Source: Terriglobia bacterium
GTDB taxonomy: Bacteria > Acidobacteriota > Terriglobia > JAIQFV01
NCBI GenBank assembly: GCA_020073085.1
Contig: JAIQFV010000011.1
Coordinates: 1-64,000 of the forward strand
Length of the DNA stretch: 64,000 nt
Direction: 5' to 3'
A model generated the notes under the pieces. It saw only the letters and a list, made by a program, of their open reading frames with translations. It was not told the origin of the DNA and did no database searches. The number at the start of each line of letters is the position of its first letter. Position 1 is the first letter of the stretch. A program made the translations under genes and the position numbers. Positions 34,976 to 43,832 of the stretch are shown piece by piece.

Positions 34976-35971
34976 TCACGCCGGCACATAACTCTTGATA
35001 GCGCGCATGTACTGGGCACGCTCAAAGGCAGCCGGGTCGGCACAATTCTTCTGGCTCATGCTTCCTTGCATCTGTCGCACCGATTCATATTGATGGTCTT
35101 CCATCCATTGGACCATGTCTCGTTCCAGGGTGCGGATCTGGTCGATTCCGCAACGGAATAGGACGGAGCAAAGCATGGTGACGTGAGCGCCGACCATGAG
35201 CATTTTCAGGACATCCGGGGCCCCGTGAATGCCGCTGGTCGCGGCTAAGCTCAATTGAATCCTTCCGGACAAAATGGCAATCCATCGCATGGGCAGTCGC
35301 AGGGCCTGGGGCGTGCTCAAGAGGACATTCGGTCGGACCTCGAGCTCTTCAAGATCAATGTCGGGCTGATAAAATCGGTTGAACAAAACCAGACCGTTCG
35401 CGCCGGCTTGCTCCAGGCGGCGGGCCATGTTGGCCATGTTACTGAAGAAGGGACCCAGCTTAAAGGCCACCGGAATCTTCACCACCTGTTTGACGGCCCT
35501 CAGGATATCAATGTAGGTCTGTTCGACCTGGGCAGAGCTCACGTCCATATCGGTCGGGATATAATAGACGTTCAATTCCAGGGCATCGGCGCCTGCCTCC
35601 TCAATGCTTCGCGCATAGTCGGTCCATCCGCTGACCGAGGTTCCGTTCAGGCTGGCAATGATAGGAATCCGCGTGGCTTCCTTCGCCTTCCGGATATGCT
35701 CCAGATAGGCATCGGGGCCGAGATGGAATTCCGCCGGCTCGGGAAAGTAAGTCAAGGACTCCGCAAAGCTCTCCGTCCCCTGCGTGAGATGATGATGCAG
35801 TTCATAGCGCTCCAGTCTCAACTGTTCCTCAAAGAGCGAATGGAGCACTACTGCCGAAGCCCCCGCGTCTTCCATGCGTTTGATATTGTCAATTTCCTGG
35901 GAGAGCGGTGAGGCGGAAGGGACGAGCGGGGTGCGGAGTTTTAGGCCGAGATAAGTGGTGGATATGTCCAT
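34976..35971 (-). CDS. Dihydroorotate dehydrogenase-like flavoprotein
   Basis: This 331-residue TIM-barrel protein resembles class 1 DHODs (MDISTTYLGLKLRTPLVPSA; PIIASLNGTSVSGWTDYARS; ADALELNVYYIPTDMDVSSA; IPVAFKLGPFFSNMANMARR; LSLAATSGIHGAPDVLKMLM). It probably binds FMN. DHOD-like proteins of this group are often found beside pyruvate:ferredoxin oxidoreductase genes, as here with nifJ, and are unlikely to be the housekeeping PyrD. The substrate is unknown. It lies between element 3 and hypD. No gene is seen in 34714-34975. Confidence 0.85.
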   Translation of the reverse strand: MDISTTYLGLKLRTPLVPSASPLSQEIDNIKRMEDAGASAVVLHSLFEEQLRLERYELHHHLTQGTESFAESLTYFPEPAEFHLGPDAYLEHIRKAKEATRIPIIASLNGTSVSGWTDYARSIEEAGADALELNVYYIPTDMDVSSAQVEQTYIDILRAVKQVVKIPVAFKLGPFFSNMANMARRLEQAGANGLVLFNRFYQPDIDLEELEVRPNVLLSTPQALRLPMRWIAILSGRIQLSLAATSGIHGAPDVLKMLMVGAHVTMLCSVLFRCGIDQIRTLERDMVQWMEDHQYESVRQMQGSMSQKNCADPAAFERAQYMRAIKSYVPA

Positions 35972-35992
35972 ATTCTTTCCTCTCTGGATCAG

Positions 35993-36572
35993 ATGTCCAA
36001 AGTCCCAAGTCCAAGGTCCAAAGTCAAAAAACCAAGACCATTTGATAACGAGAAATTTATTTGTACTTGCTTCCGCGCATGGCGGCTCCTCGAAGGTACC
36101 TTATCAGGCCAGCGAGCATTTTGCTTACTTCCTCTGACTTCAATCGTGTTTCTGCGAATTGCTCCTCACTGACGTACTGTTGATCTAGCGCAATGTACAG
36201 TTGGGATCTCAGCTCTCCACAGGATCCTTTTGCGAGGGCGAGAAACTGTTGAAACTCTTTGTCGCCCGATCGCTCAAAACCCTCTGCAATATTTGACAGG
36301 ATTGAGACAGAGGCGCGTCGCATTTGATCGCGAAGGCAAAAATCCCGACCAAACTTCGCATTGGAAGTTATCCTGTATGTATCCTTTGCCAATTCCCGGG
36401 CCACCCTCCATGCTTCGATATCCTCAAACCGTTCTATTCTTGCCATTCACCCTGCCCCTATGAAAGTTACGACACACGCGCCAAAGTTTAACCTTCGGAC
36501 CTCGGTTTTGGACTTGGGACCTTGGACTTGGGACTTTGGACTTGGGACTTTGGACTTGGGACTCTAGACTTT
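35993..36572 (-). mobile_element. IVS-like element 3: inverted heptad arrays around a four-helix-bundle gene
   Basis: The left array (35993-36034) contains units ATGTCCA, AAGTCCC, AAGTCCA, AGGTCCA, AAGTCAA, AAAACCA. The right array (36496-36572) contains GGACTTG, GGACCTT, GGACTTT and similar units, about eleven in all. GTCCAAAGTCCCAAGTCCAA on the left is the exact reverse complement of TTGGACTTGGGACTTTGGAC on the right. The right array overlaps the nifJ stop codon; the left ends 22 bases before the DHOD-like start. Confidence 0.75.
36057..36446 (-). CDS. Four-helix-bundle protein (S23/IVP type), element 3
   Basis: This 129-residue S23-family protein has FEDIEAWRVARELAKDTYRI, FCLRDQMRRASVSILSNIAE, GFERSGDKEFQQFLALAKGS and CGELRSQLYIALDQQYVSEE. 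The core RRASVSxxSNIAEGFER is the most canonical of the three copies. It is on the operon strand between nifJ and the DHOD-like gene. Function is unknown. Sequence divergence from the other two suggests independent arrivals rather than local copying. Confidence 0.9.
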   Translation of the reverse strand: MARIERFEDIEAWRVARELAKDTYRITSNAKFGRDFCLRDQMRRASVSILSNIAEGFERSGDKEFQQFLALAKGSCGELRSQLYIALDQQYVSEEQFAETRLKSEEVSKMLAGLIRYLRGAAMRGSKYK

Positions 36573-39500
36573 ATTCTCTCCCTTCCTCGCCGCCATGTAC
36601 TCATACAAGCGCCAGCGGGTTTGGACGTCTTCCTGGGCCCGCTTGAGCAGGCGGTTGGCTTCCTCCGGTTTTATCTTGGTCAACATCTTGAACCGGTTTT
36701 CCATGTAAAGATAATCCTGCAAGGGAATCTTGGGAGGCCGGGAGTCCAGGGTCATCGGGTTTTCGCCTTGTTTGGCACGATCGGGGTGATAGCGATACAA
36801 CAACCACTGTCCGGAATCGACCGCGGCCTTCTGGTCATGCATGGCCGTCGTCATGTTGATGCCGTGGGCGATGCAGTGGCTGTAGGCGATAATCAACGAG
36901 GGGCCGTCGTATGCCTCAGCCTCCAGAAACGCACGCAGCGTGTGTTCATCCTTGGCGCCCATGGCTACACTGGCGACATAAACGCTCCCATAGGTCATCG
37001 CAATCAGCCCGAGGTCCTTCTTGGCGACCGGCTTTCCGCCGGCGGCAAACTTGGCCACGGCCGCCCGCGGAGTGGATTTGGACATTTGTCCGCCGGTATT
37101 GGAATACACCTCGGTGTCGAGCACGAGAATGTTGACGTTTCGACCGCTGGCGAAGACATGGTCCAGCCCGCCAAATCCGATGTCATACGCCCATCCATCG
37201 CCTCCCACAATCCACACGCTCTTCCGGACGAGCAGGTCGGCCAGCGACAACAACCGCCGGGCCTCGTCCGACTCGAGACGCTCGAGTTTTTGCTTCAGAA
37301 GCGCCACCCGACCCCGCTGTTCGTAGATATCCGCTTCATCTTTTTGAGTAGCCGTCAGGATGGAGGTCGCGAGGTCTTCGCCAACTTCACTCGCCAGTCT
37401 CTTCAGCAACTCGGAGGCGAATTCTTTCTGCTTGTCGAGGGAGACCCGGAAACCAAGGCCGAACTCAGCATTGTCTTCAAACAGGGAATTCGACCAGGCA
37501 GGACCGCGGCCCTCCGCATTCTTGGTCCAGGGAGTCGTGGGGAGGTTTCCGCCATAGATGGAGGAACACCCCGTGGCGTTGGCCACCAGGGCGCGGTCTC
37601 CAAACAGCTGCGTCAACAATTTAAGGTAAGGCGTCTCCCCGCAACCGGCACAGGCGCTCGAGAACTCAAACAGGGGCTCCTGGACCTGCTGCTGCCGGAT
37701 GCTCGATACCTTGATCTGGCGCCGGTCGACTTCCGGAATGGTCAAGAAAAATTCCCAGTTCTCCCGTTCGGGTAGCCGCAGAGGGGGCTGGGGAGCCATG
37801 TTGATGGCCTTGAGCCGAGTCTCCGATTTGTTCTTGGCCGGGCATACATCCACGCAGATGGCGCATCCGGTGCAATCTTCCGGAGCGACCTGGATGGTGT
37901 ATTTCAGTTCTTTCCATTCGCGGTCCCCGGCGTTGAAAGACTTGAAGGTCGGCGGGGCGGTTTCAAGGATCTTCGGATCGTAGACTTTGATGCGAATGAC
38001 ACTGTGCGGACAGACCATCGCGCACTTGCCGCATTGAATGCACACGGCGGGATCCCAAACGGGGATTTCGAGCGCGATGTTCCGCTTCTCCCATTTTGAA
38101 GTTCCCGTGGGGTACGTCCCATCGGCGGGAAGAGCGCTGACGGGCAGATCATCTCCATGACCGGCAATCATCTCTCCCAGGACTTGTTGGACAAATTCCG
38201 GCGCTTCATGGGACACGGGAGGCGGCAGCTCGATCGCGCCCTCGGTCTGGAGGGGAACCTTGACCTCGAACAAGTGAGCCAGGGTGCGGTCGACGGCCCT
38301 GAGGTTCATCTGGACAATCTCTTCGCCTTTCTTGCCGTAAGTTTTCTGGATGGCTTCCATGATGGCGGTGATGGCTTCGTCCCGGGGAAGGACCTTTGAA
38401 ATGGCGAAGAAACACACCTGCATGACGGTATTGATCCGGCCGCCCATTCCGCTTTCATGGGCCACCTTGACGGCATCAATCACGTAGAACTTCAAGTTCT
38501 TCCGGATGATCTGTTCCTGCGCAGCGCGGGGAAGCTCCCTCCAAACGTCTTCGGGCCCATAAGGGGTGTTTAATAGGAAGGTTCCGCCCTCGACGAGGTG
38601 CTTGAGCATGTCGTAGCGTTCGAGGAAAACCGGTTGATGACAACCGACAAAGTTGGCCCGGGTCACGAGGTAGGTCGAGCGGATCGGTTTGGGGCCGAAG
38701 CGGAGGTGGGACACCGTCACGGCTCCGGCCTTCTTGGAGTCATACACAAAATAACCCTGGGCGTAATTCTCCGTATTTTCGCCGATGATCTTGATGGAGT
38801 TTTTATTAGCTCCTACCGTGCCGTCAGATCCAAGACCATAGAAGAGGGCGCGGACCACCTCGTCCGGCTCGATGGAGAAGTCGGGATCAAAAGGAAGGCT
38901 CGTATGCGAAAGATCGTCCTGAATGCCGATGGTGAAGTGGTTCTTGGGTTGGGCCTGCGCCAGATTATCGAACACCGCTTTGACCATCGCAGGTGTGAAT
39001 TCCTTGGAAGACAAGCCGTAGCGGCCGCCCACAATTTTCGGGAACGTCTTCAGGCGACCGAACCCCTCGGAGATCCCCTCATGGAGGGCATTGACGCCAT
39101 CCAGGTAGAGGGGTTCGCCGATGCTGCCCGGCTCCTTCGTCCGGTCGAGCACGGCGAGGCGCGCGGTGGTGGCGGGCAATGATTCGATGAAGCGCTTCAG
39201 ATCAAAGGGCCGGTACAGCCGGACCTTGAGGACACCGACATTCTCTCCGTGAGAATTGAGATAGTCCACGGTCTCATGCACCGCCTCGGCGCCGGAACCC
39301 ATCAACACAATGACCCGGTCTGCGTTCGCTGACCCGTGATACTCGTAGAGACGATAGGCGCGTCCCACGATCTCCGCAAAATGGTCCATGGCCTGTTGGA
39401 CGATTTCGGGACACGCGGTGTAATAGGGATTGACGGTCTCGCGGGCTTGAAAATAGACGTCCGGATTTTGAGCGGTGCCCCGCATGACCGGATGGTCCGG

Positions 39501-40178
39501 TGAGAGCGCGCGGGCCCGGTGTTCCAACACCCGGTCCTCGTTGATCATGGCCCGCAGGTCCTCTTCCGTGAGCAATTCAATCTTCGAAACTTCGTGCGAG
39601 GTCCGGAAGCCATCGAAAAAGTGCAGAAACGGAACCCGCGCCTTGAGGGAAGCGGCTTGTGCGATGACCGCAAAGTCCATGGCCTCCTGGACGGAGGCTG
39701 AACATAACAGGGCAAAACCGGTGCCTCGGGTGGCCATAACATCACTGTGGTCTCCGAAGATGGAGAGTCCCTGGGCGGCCAGCGATCGCGCCGCGACGTG
39801 GAAGACCGTGGGGGTCAACTCACCCGCGATCTTGTACATGTTGGGGATCATCAACAACAAGCCTTGCGAGGAAGTAAAAGTCGTGGCCAGCGAACCGGCT
39901 TGCAGCGCCCCGTGTATGGCCCCTGCCGCGCCTCCTTCACTTTGCATTTCAACGACCTGGGGGATGGTCCCCCAGATATTCGGATTTCCCCCGGAGGCCC
40001 ACTCGTCGGACCACTCGCCCATGGGGGAAGACGGCGTAATCGGATAAATGGCAATCACCTCATTTAGACGGAAGGCCACATAGGCGACGGCCTCGTTCCC
40101 ATCCATCGTAATGAACGCTCTTTTATTTTTGACGGCCCCTTCGGCGGGTTCGACCTCGGTGCTTAGAATGGAATTCAT
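36564..40178 (-). CDS. nifJ: Pyruvate:ferredoxin (flavodoxin) oxidoreductase
   Basis: This 1204-residue single-chain PFOR interconverts pyruvate plus CoA and acetyl-CoA plus CO2 with reduced ferredoxin. The chain runs from the pyruvate-binding domain (FITMDGNEAVAYVAFRLNEV), through domain II, to two 4Fe-4S motifs (CIQCGKCAMVCPHSV at about 700 and CTGCAICVDVCPAKN at about 755). The TPP domain follows (CAGCGETPYLKLLTQLFGDR; VWIVGGDGWAYDIGFGGLDH) and holds the third cluster cysteines. Length is full. It sits among hyp genes, linking pyruvate oxidation and H2 metabolism through ferredoxin. Its stop codon lies within a heptad array. Confidence 0.95.
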   Translation of the reverse strand: MNSILSTEVEPAEGAVKNKRAFITMDGNEAVAYVAFRLNEVIAIYPITPSSPMGEWSDEWASGGNPNIWGTIPQVVEMQSEGGAAGAIHGALQAGSLATTFTSSQGLLLMIPNMYKIAGELTPTVFHVAARSLAAQGLSIFGDHSDVMATRGTGFALLCSASVQEAMDFAVIAQAASLKARVPFLHFFDGFRTSHEVSKIELLTEEDLRAMINEDRVLEHRARALSPDHPVMRGTAQNPDVYFQARETVNPYYTACPEIVQQAMDHFAEIVGRAYRLYEYHGSANADRVIVLMGSGAEAVHETVDYLNSHGENVGVLKVRLYRPFDLKRFIESLPATTARLAVLDRTKEPGSIGEPLYLDGVNALHEGISEGFGRLKTFPKIVGGRYGLSSKEFTPAMVKAVFDNLAQAQPKNHFTIGIQDDLSHTSLPFDPDFSIEPDEVVRALFYGLGSDGTVGANKNSIKIIGENTENYAQGYFVYDSKKAGAVTVSHLRFGPKPIRSTYLVTRANFVGCHQPVFLERYDMLKHLVEGGTFLLNTPYGPEDVWRELPRAAQEQIIRKNLKFYVIDAVKVAHESGMGGRINTVMQVCFFAISKVLPRDEAITAIMEAIQKTYGKKGEEIVQMNLRAVDRTLAHLFEVKVPLQTEGAIELPPPVSHEAPEFVQQVLGEMIAGHGDDLPVSALPADGTYPTGTSKWEKRNIALEIPVWDPAVCIQCGKCAMVCPHSVIRIKVYDPKILETAPPTFKSFNAGDREWKELKYTIQVAPEDCTGCAICVDVCPAKNKSETRLKAINMAPQPPLRLPERENWEFFLTIPEVDRRQIKVSSIRQQQVQEPLFEFSSACAGCGETPYLKLLTQLFGDRALVANATGCSSIYGGNLPTTPWTKNAEGRGPAWSNSLFEDNAEFGLGFRVSLDKQKEFASELLKRLASEVGEDLATSILTATQKDEADIYEQRGRVALLKQKLERLESDEARRLLSLADLLVRKSVWIVGGDGWAYDIGFGGLDHVFASGRNVNILVLDTEVYSNTGGQMSKSTPRAAVAKFAAGGKPVAKKDLGLIAMTYGSVYVASVAMGAKDEHTLRAFLEAEAYDGPSLIIAYSHCIAHGINMTTAMHDQKAAVDSGQWLLYRYHPDRAKQGENPMTLDSRPPKIPLQDYLYMENRFKMLTKIKPEEANRLLKRAQEDVQTRWRLYEYMAARKGENKV

Positions 40179-40220
40179 TGATTCTTCCTCTGCTCTCTTG
40201 TCTTTCGTATGAAGACAGTA

Positions 40221-40469
40221 TTATCGGTCCTTCAAATCTTCCAGCTCATCCATCTCCTTCAAATACGCGAATACCTGCCGCGCTTCCTCTTCGTCCACGA
40301 TGCTGATAGCAAATCCGACGTGGACGATGACGTAATCGCCGATCTTAGCTTCGGGGACATAAGCGAGGTTGACCGTCTTGAGAATGCCTCCGAAATTCAC
40401 CTTGCCACTGCGCAGAACCGGATCAATCCCCTCGATGGACTCGATCTTCCCGGGAATGGCCAGGCACAT
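40221..40469 (-). CDS. hypC: Hydrogenase maturation chaperone HypC
   Basis: This 82-residue HypC/HupF protein starts MCLAIPGKIESIEG; the N-terminal Cys2 binds the iron unit and HypD. The central GKVNFGGILKTVNLAYVPEA and GDYVIVHVGFAISIVDEEEA complete the OB fold. The ATG at 40469 is chosen because GGAG lies eight bases upstream and the family always begins MCL(A/G)(I/V)P. It starts two bases after the hypF stop. Confidence 0.95.
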   Translation of the reverse strand: MCLAIPGKIESIEGIDPVLRSGKVNFGGILKTVNLAYVPEAKIGDYVIVHVGFAISIVDEEEARQVFAYLKEMDELEDLKDR

Positions 40470-40471
40470 CT

Positions 40472-42820
40472 TCAAATCTCCTTTCGAAGGAGTCGTGTTG
40501 CCGCGACGATCTGTCCCAGCGAGATGCCCCCATCATTGGGGGGAATCCGCTGGTGCCAGTAAGGGCGCAGCCCGCTGGCCTCAAGCCTGCGAACCGTCCG
40601 CTCCGTGAGATACTTGTTTTGGAAACAGCCCCCCGTCAGGAGAATGCGGCCCTCTCCACTCCGCCTGGCAATTTCCACAATCATTTCAGCCAGACTATTG
40701 TGGAACTTTAGGGCGATCGTGGCGGCTCCAACATGCGCCAAGTCCCCGAGGACGCCTTCGACCAGGGGGGACCAGTCAATCACAAACTGCGGTTGGGTCT
40801 GCTGTGCAGTCGGGTCAGGAGGAGGTCCGCCTTGATCAGATTCGAGGATGTGAAACGGGTAACGCTCCTCGGTGCTCTCATCTCCGATCGTAAATTCCAA
40901 CTCCATCGCCGCCTGACCTTCGAATCGCACCTTTTGACGAATTCCAACAATGGACGCAACCGCATCGAACAGCCGGCCGGCGCTGGAAGTCAAAGGGGAG
41001 TTTACACCTTGCAGGAGCATCTGGCGAAGCAAAGATCGTTCCGACTCGGTGAACGATTTTACAGGATGTAACTCGGTCTGCTGGAAAACCTCCGGGCCAT
41101 ACACCTCGTGCAACAAGCCGATGGCCGCACGGCGGGGCTCCCTGATGGCGACCGCGCTCCCCGGGAGGCGGAACTGGCGGAAGGAGGCGAAGCGTCGAAA
41201 CGAAGAGGCGTCCGTCAGAAGGAACTCGCCTCCCCAAATGGTCCCATCGGAACCGAACCCCGTTCCATCCCACGACACACCGAGAAGGGAGCCCTCGAGT
41301 TCGTTTTCCGCCATGCAGGCGGCCACATGGGCGTAATGATGTTGAACGGAGAGGGTGGGGATGGCGCCGGCCTGCGCGTATTTCGTGGAAAGATAATCTG
41401 GATGCAAGTCACAGACGAGATGCTTGGGACTGATCTTGTAGATTCCCCGAAAATCGTCAATCACCTTCCGAAAAGCCTCAAAGGATTCGTTCGTTTCCAG
41501 ATCGCCAATGTGTTGACTCACGAAAACGTTTCCATCCCCGGCCGTTATTGCCACCGTGTTTTTCAAATGGGCCCCCACAGCCAGCAGTGGCTCTCCGGCC
41601 GGACCTCCGACCGAGACCGGAAGCGGGGCATATCCGCGGGCGCGCCGCACCACCAGTTCGCGTCCCAGAATGAGGCGAACGACGGAGTCATCAACATGCC
41701 GGACGATGGGACGATTATGAACCAGAAACAGGTCTGCAATGCCCGCCAGACGCCGGGCTGCCTCCACCTCGTCCGTGCAGATGGGTTCATCCGAAAGGTT
41801 GCCGCTCGTCGCGACCGCCGGGAATTGAATCCCCCGCATCAGGAGGTGGTGCAGCGGGGTATACGGCAGCATGATCCCGAGAAAAGGGTTATGGGGCGCT
41901 ACCGAGGGGGCAACCGCGGAGTTCGGAGTGCGGAGTTCGGAGTGCGGAGGGAGGACTTTGCGGCGAAGCAGGACAATGGGTGACTCCGGGGAGAGCAGAA
42001 GTCTTTCTTCCAGAGCAGAAACCTCGCACACTGATTTGGCCGATTCCAGCGACGGAAACATGAGCGCCAACGGCTTCTCATCGCGATGCTTTCTATCCCG
42101 GAGACGCAAGACCGCCGCTTCATCTCGTGCATCGACCATCAGATGAAAACCGCCAAGACCTTTGATGGCCACAATCCCCCCACTGTGCAGGGCTTCGACG
42201 GCACGGGAGAGCGCTTCGTGGTTCCGGGATATGGGAGCGCCTGTTTCGTCCCAAAGCTCCAGGTGGGGGCCGCATTGAGGACAGGCATTGGGCTGAGCAT
42301 GGAACCGGCGATCCATCGGATCTTCGTACTCCCGCCGGCAGGCACCACACATGACGAATTGCTTCATGGCGGTGTTGGCCCGGTCATAGGGGAGGGATTC
42401 GATGATGGTGAAGCGAGGGCCGCAGTTCGTGCAGTTGGTGAACGGGTAGAGGTATCGGCGGTTTGCCGGATCAAAGATATCCTGGAGGCACTCGGGGCAA
42501 GTGGCGATGTCGGGGAGGACCAGCGCGCTCAGCTTGCCGGCCAGTCCGCTTTCCCGGATCTCGAAATCCTCAAAACCCACGGGATCAAGGAGAGAATATT
42601 CGAGGCTTTGAATGGATGCGCGCAAGGGCCGTTCTCTCTCAAGCCGCAGCAGAAATTCATCCAGGACTTGCTTTTCACCTTCCACTTCAATAAACACACC
42701 CTGGGGTGAGTTCGATACCCAGCCGGACAGGCGCAGGGCCCTCGATAGCCGGTAAACGAAAGGCCGGAACCCGACGCCTTGAACCGCGCCGCGGATGACA
42801 ATCTGGATACGCTGGATCAC
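40472..42820 (-). CDS. hypF: Carbamoyltransferase HypF
   Basis: This 782-residue enzyme makes carbamoyl-AMP and transfers the carbamoyl group to HypE. Domains in order are acylphosphatase (1-90: IVIRGAVQGVGFRPFVYRLS), two zinc-finger pairs (about 109-185: CPECLQDIF, CTNCGPRF, CGACRREY, CPQCGPHL), YrdC-like (about 200-390), and Kae1-like (VQHHYAHVAACMAENELEGS; GVSWDGTGFGSDGTIWGGEF). A run LPPHSELRTPNSAVAPS near residue 293 is encoded partly by a heptad array and is longer than the usual loop before APxxxPxLGVMLPYTPLHHLL. It overlaps hypB by four bases. Confidence 0.95.
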   Translation of the reverse strand: MIQRIQIVIRGAVQGVGFRPFVYRLSRALRLSGWVSNSPQGVFIEVEGEKQVLDEFLLRLERERPLRASIQSLEYSLLDPVGFEDFEIRESGLAGKLSALVLPDIATCPECLQDIFDPANRRYLYPFTNCTNCGPRFTIIESLPYDRANTAMKQFVMCGACRREYEDPMDRRFHAQPNACPQCGPHLELWDETGAPISRNHEALSRAVEALHSGGIVAIKGLGGFHLMVDARDEAAVLRLRDRKHRDEKPLALMFPSLESAKSVCEVSALEERLLLSPESPIVLLRRKVLPPHSELRTPNSAVAPSVAPHNPFLGIMLPYTPLHHLLMRGIQFPAVATSGNLSDEPICTDEVEAARRLAGIADLFLVHNRPIVRHVDDSVVRLILGRELVVRRARGYAPLPVSVGGPAGEPLLAVGAHLKNTVAITAGDGNVFVSQHIGDLETNESFEAFRKVIDDFRGIYKISPKHLVCDLHPDYLSTKYAQAGAIPTLSVQHHYAHVAACMAENELEGSLLGVSWDGTGFGSDGTIWGGEFLLTDASSFRRFASFRQFRLPGSAVAIREPRRAAIGLLHEVYGPEVFQQTELHPVKSFTESERSLLRQMLLQGVNSPLTSSAGRLFDAVASIVGIRQKVRFEGQAAMELEFTIGDESTEERYPFHILESDQGGPPPDPTAQQTQPQFVIDWSPLVEGVLGDLAHVGAATIALKFHNSLAEMIVEIARRSGEGRILLTGGCFQNKYLTERTVRRLEASGLRPYWHQRIPPNDGGISLGQIVAATRLLRKEI
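41920..41947. repeat. Heptad tandem array inside hypF
   Basis: Four perfect 7-nt units alternate AGTTCGG, AGTGCGG, AGTTCGG, AGTGCGG within the hypF coding region. On the coding strand they encode SELRTPNSA. The array keeps the frame only with its flanking bases and lies in the YrdC-domain loop. Confidence 0.85.
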
Positions 42821-43473
42821 TCGGCTGCAGGCACTTTCTTAACCAGCCAATCACACCATTCGGGGATTCCCGCCCGGGTGGTGCACGAGGTTTCAAAGAT
42901 GATCAGGGATGGGTTGATTTGGAAGGCGTTTTGTCGAAGCTTCCCCAGGTTGCAGTTCACATAGGGCAGCAGATCAATCTTGTTGATCAGCAGGACGGTC
43001 GAGTTCCGGAACATTCCGGGATACTTCAACGGCTTGTCTTCACCTTCAGTAGTGCTCATGACCACGACCTTCATCGCCTCGCCGAGATCGTAGTTGGCGG
43101 GGCAAACGAGGTTTCCTACATTCTCAATCACGAATAGATCGATGTTCTCGAGGCTGATCCGGGTCAAGGCATCGTAAACCAGTTTGGCTTCCAAATGGCA
43201 CCCGCCATGCGTGACAATCTGAACGACCGGGACATTGTACTTGGCCACGCGCTGGGCATCCAAATCCGTTTGCACATCGCCCTCGATCACCGCGATCCGG
43301 ACGCGCCCGCCCAGGTGCTCCAGGGTACGCTCCAGGATACTGGTCTTGCCGGAGCCCGGCGAACTGACAAGATTCAAGGCGAAGATGCCGTGTTGGACAA
43401 AAAGGGCCCGATTCAAGCGGGCAATCTCGTCGTTTTTTTCCAGGACCTTTCGTTCAATGGTAATGACACTCAT
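42817..43473 (-). CDS. hypB: Hydrogenase nickel-insertion GTPase HypB
   Basis: This 218-residue GTPase has the P-loop SSPGSGKTS (about 37-45), IEGDVQTDLDAQRV, the metal-binding THGGCHLEAKL segment, ENVGNLVCPA and NKIDLLPY (NKxD). It lacks the His-rich N-terminus that stores nickel in some HypB proteins, so it is the minimal form. With HypA it delivers Ni to the large subunit. It overlaps both hypA and hypF by four bases (ATGA), giving coupled translation. Confidence 0.95.
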   Translation of the reverse strand: MSVITIERKVLEKNDEIARLNRALFVQHGIFALNLVSSPGSGKTSILERTLEHLGGRVRIAVIEGDVQTDLDAQRVAKYNVPVVQIVTHGGCHLEAKLVYDALTRISLENIDLFVIENVGNLVCPANYDLGEAMKVVVMSTTEGEDKPLKYPGMFRNSTVLLINKIDLLPYVNCNLGKLRQNAFQINPSLIIFETSCTTRAGIPEWCDWLVKKVPAAE

Positions 43474-43832
43474 ATCGCTTCCACCTTCTCATCCAGAAGC
43501 TCGACTTCGACCACCTGCAGCTCTCGTCCCGAAATGACTTCAATTTCGATATTTTCACACGAAGGGCAGATAAACGCATATTGTTCCACTTCGAAGTGAA
43601 GCTCGCACCTTCGGCAATGCGCCACGACCGGGACGCGCTCTACTTCGAGGCGCGCCCCTTCGAGGGGAGTATCCGATATGATGGCACTGAAACAGAACTC
43701 CAATGAGTCGATCACGACCCCCGCCATTTCGCCCACCCTCATCTTGACCGCTCTCACCGGAGGGTGGGGAGCAGGAGGCAGATTTTGTTGAACGATTTCG
43801 ATGACGTTCTGTGCGATTGAAAGCTCATGCAT
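43470..43832 (-). CDS. hypA: Hydrogenase nickel metallochaperone HypA
   Basis: This 120-residue HypA begins MHELSIAQNVIEIV; the N-terminal Met-His-Glu binds nickel. The zinc domain has C-x2-C pairs in AHCRRCELHF and FICPSCENIE. It is the first gene of the hypABFC run. No sigma-54 or other promoter could be recognised with confidence upstream. Confidence 0.93.
   Translation of the reverse strand: MHELSIAQNVIEIVQQNLPPAPHPPVRAVKMRVGEMAGVVIDSLEFCFSAIISDTPLEGARLEVERVPVVAHCRRCELHFEVEQYAFICPSCENIEIEVISGRELQVVEVELLDEKVEAI

Noticed and set aside
36522-37775. 417-codon plus-strand open frame opposite nifJ
   Set aside because: Its start lies in the heptad array and the rest is antisense to conserved PFOR domains.
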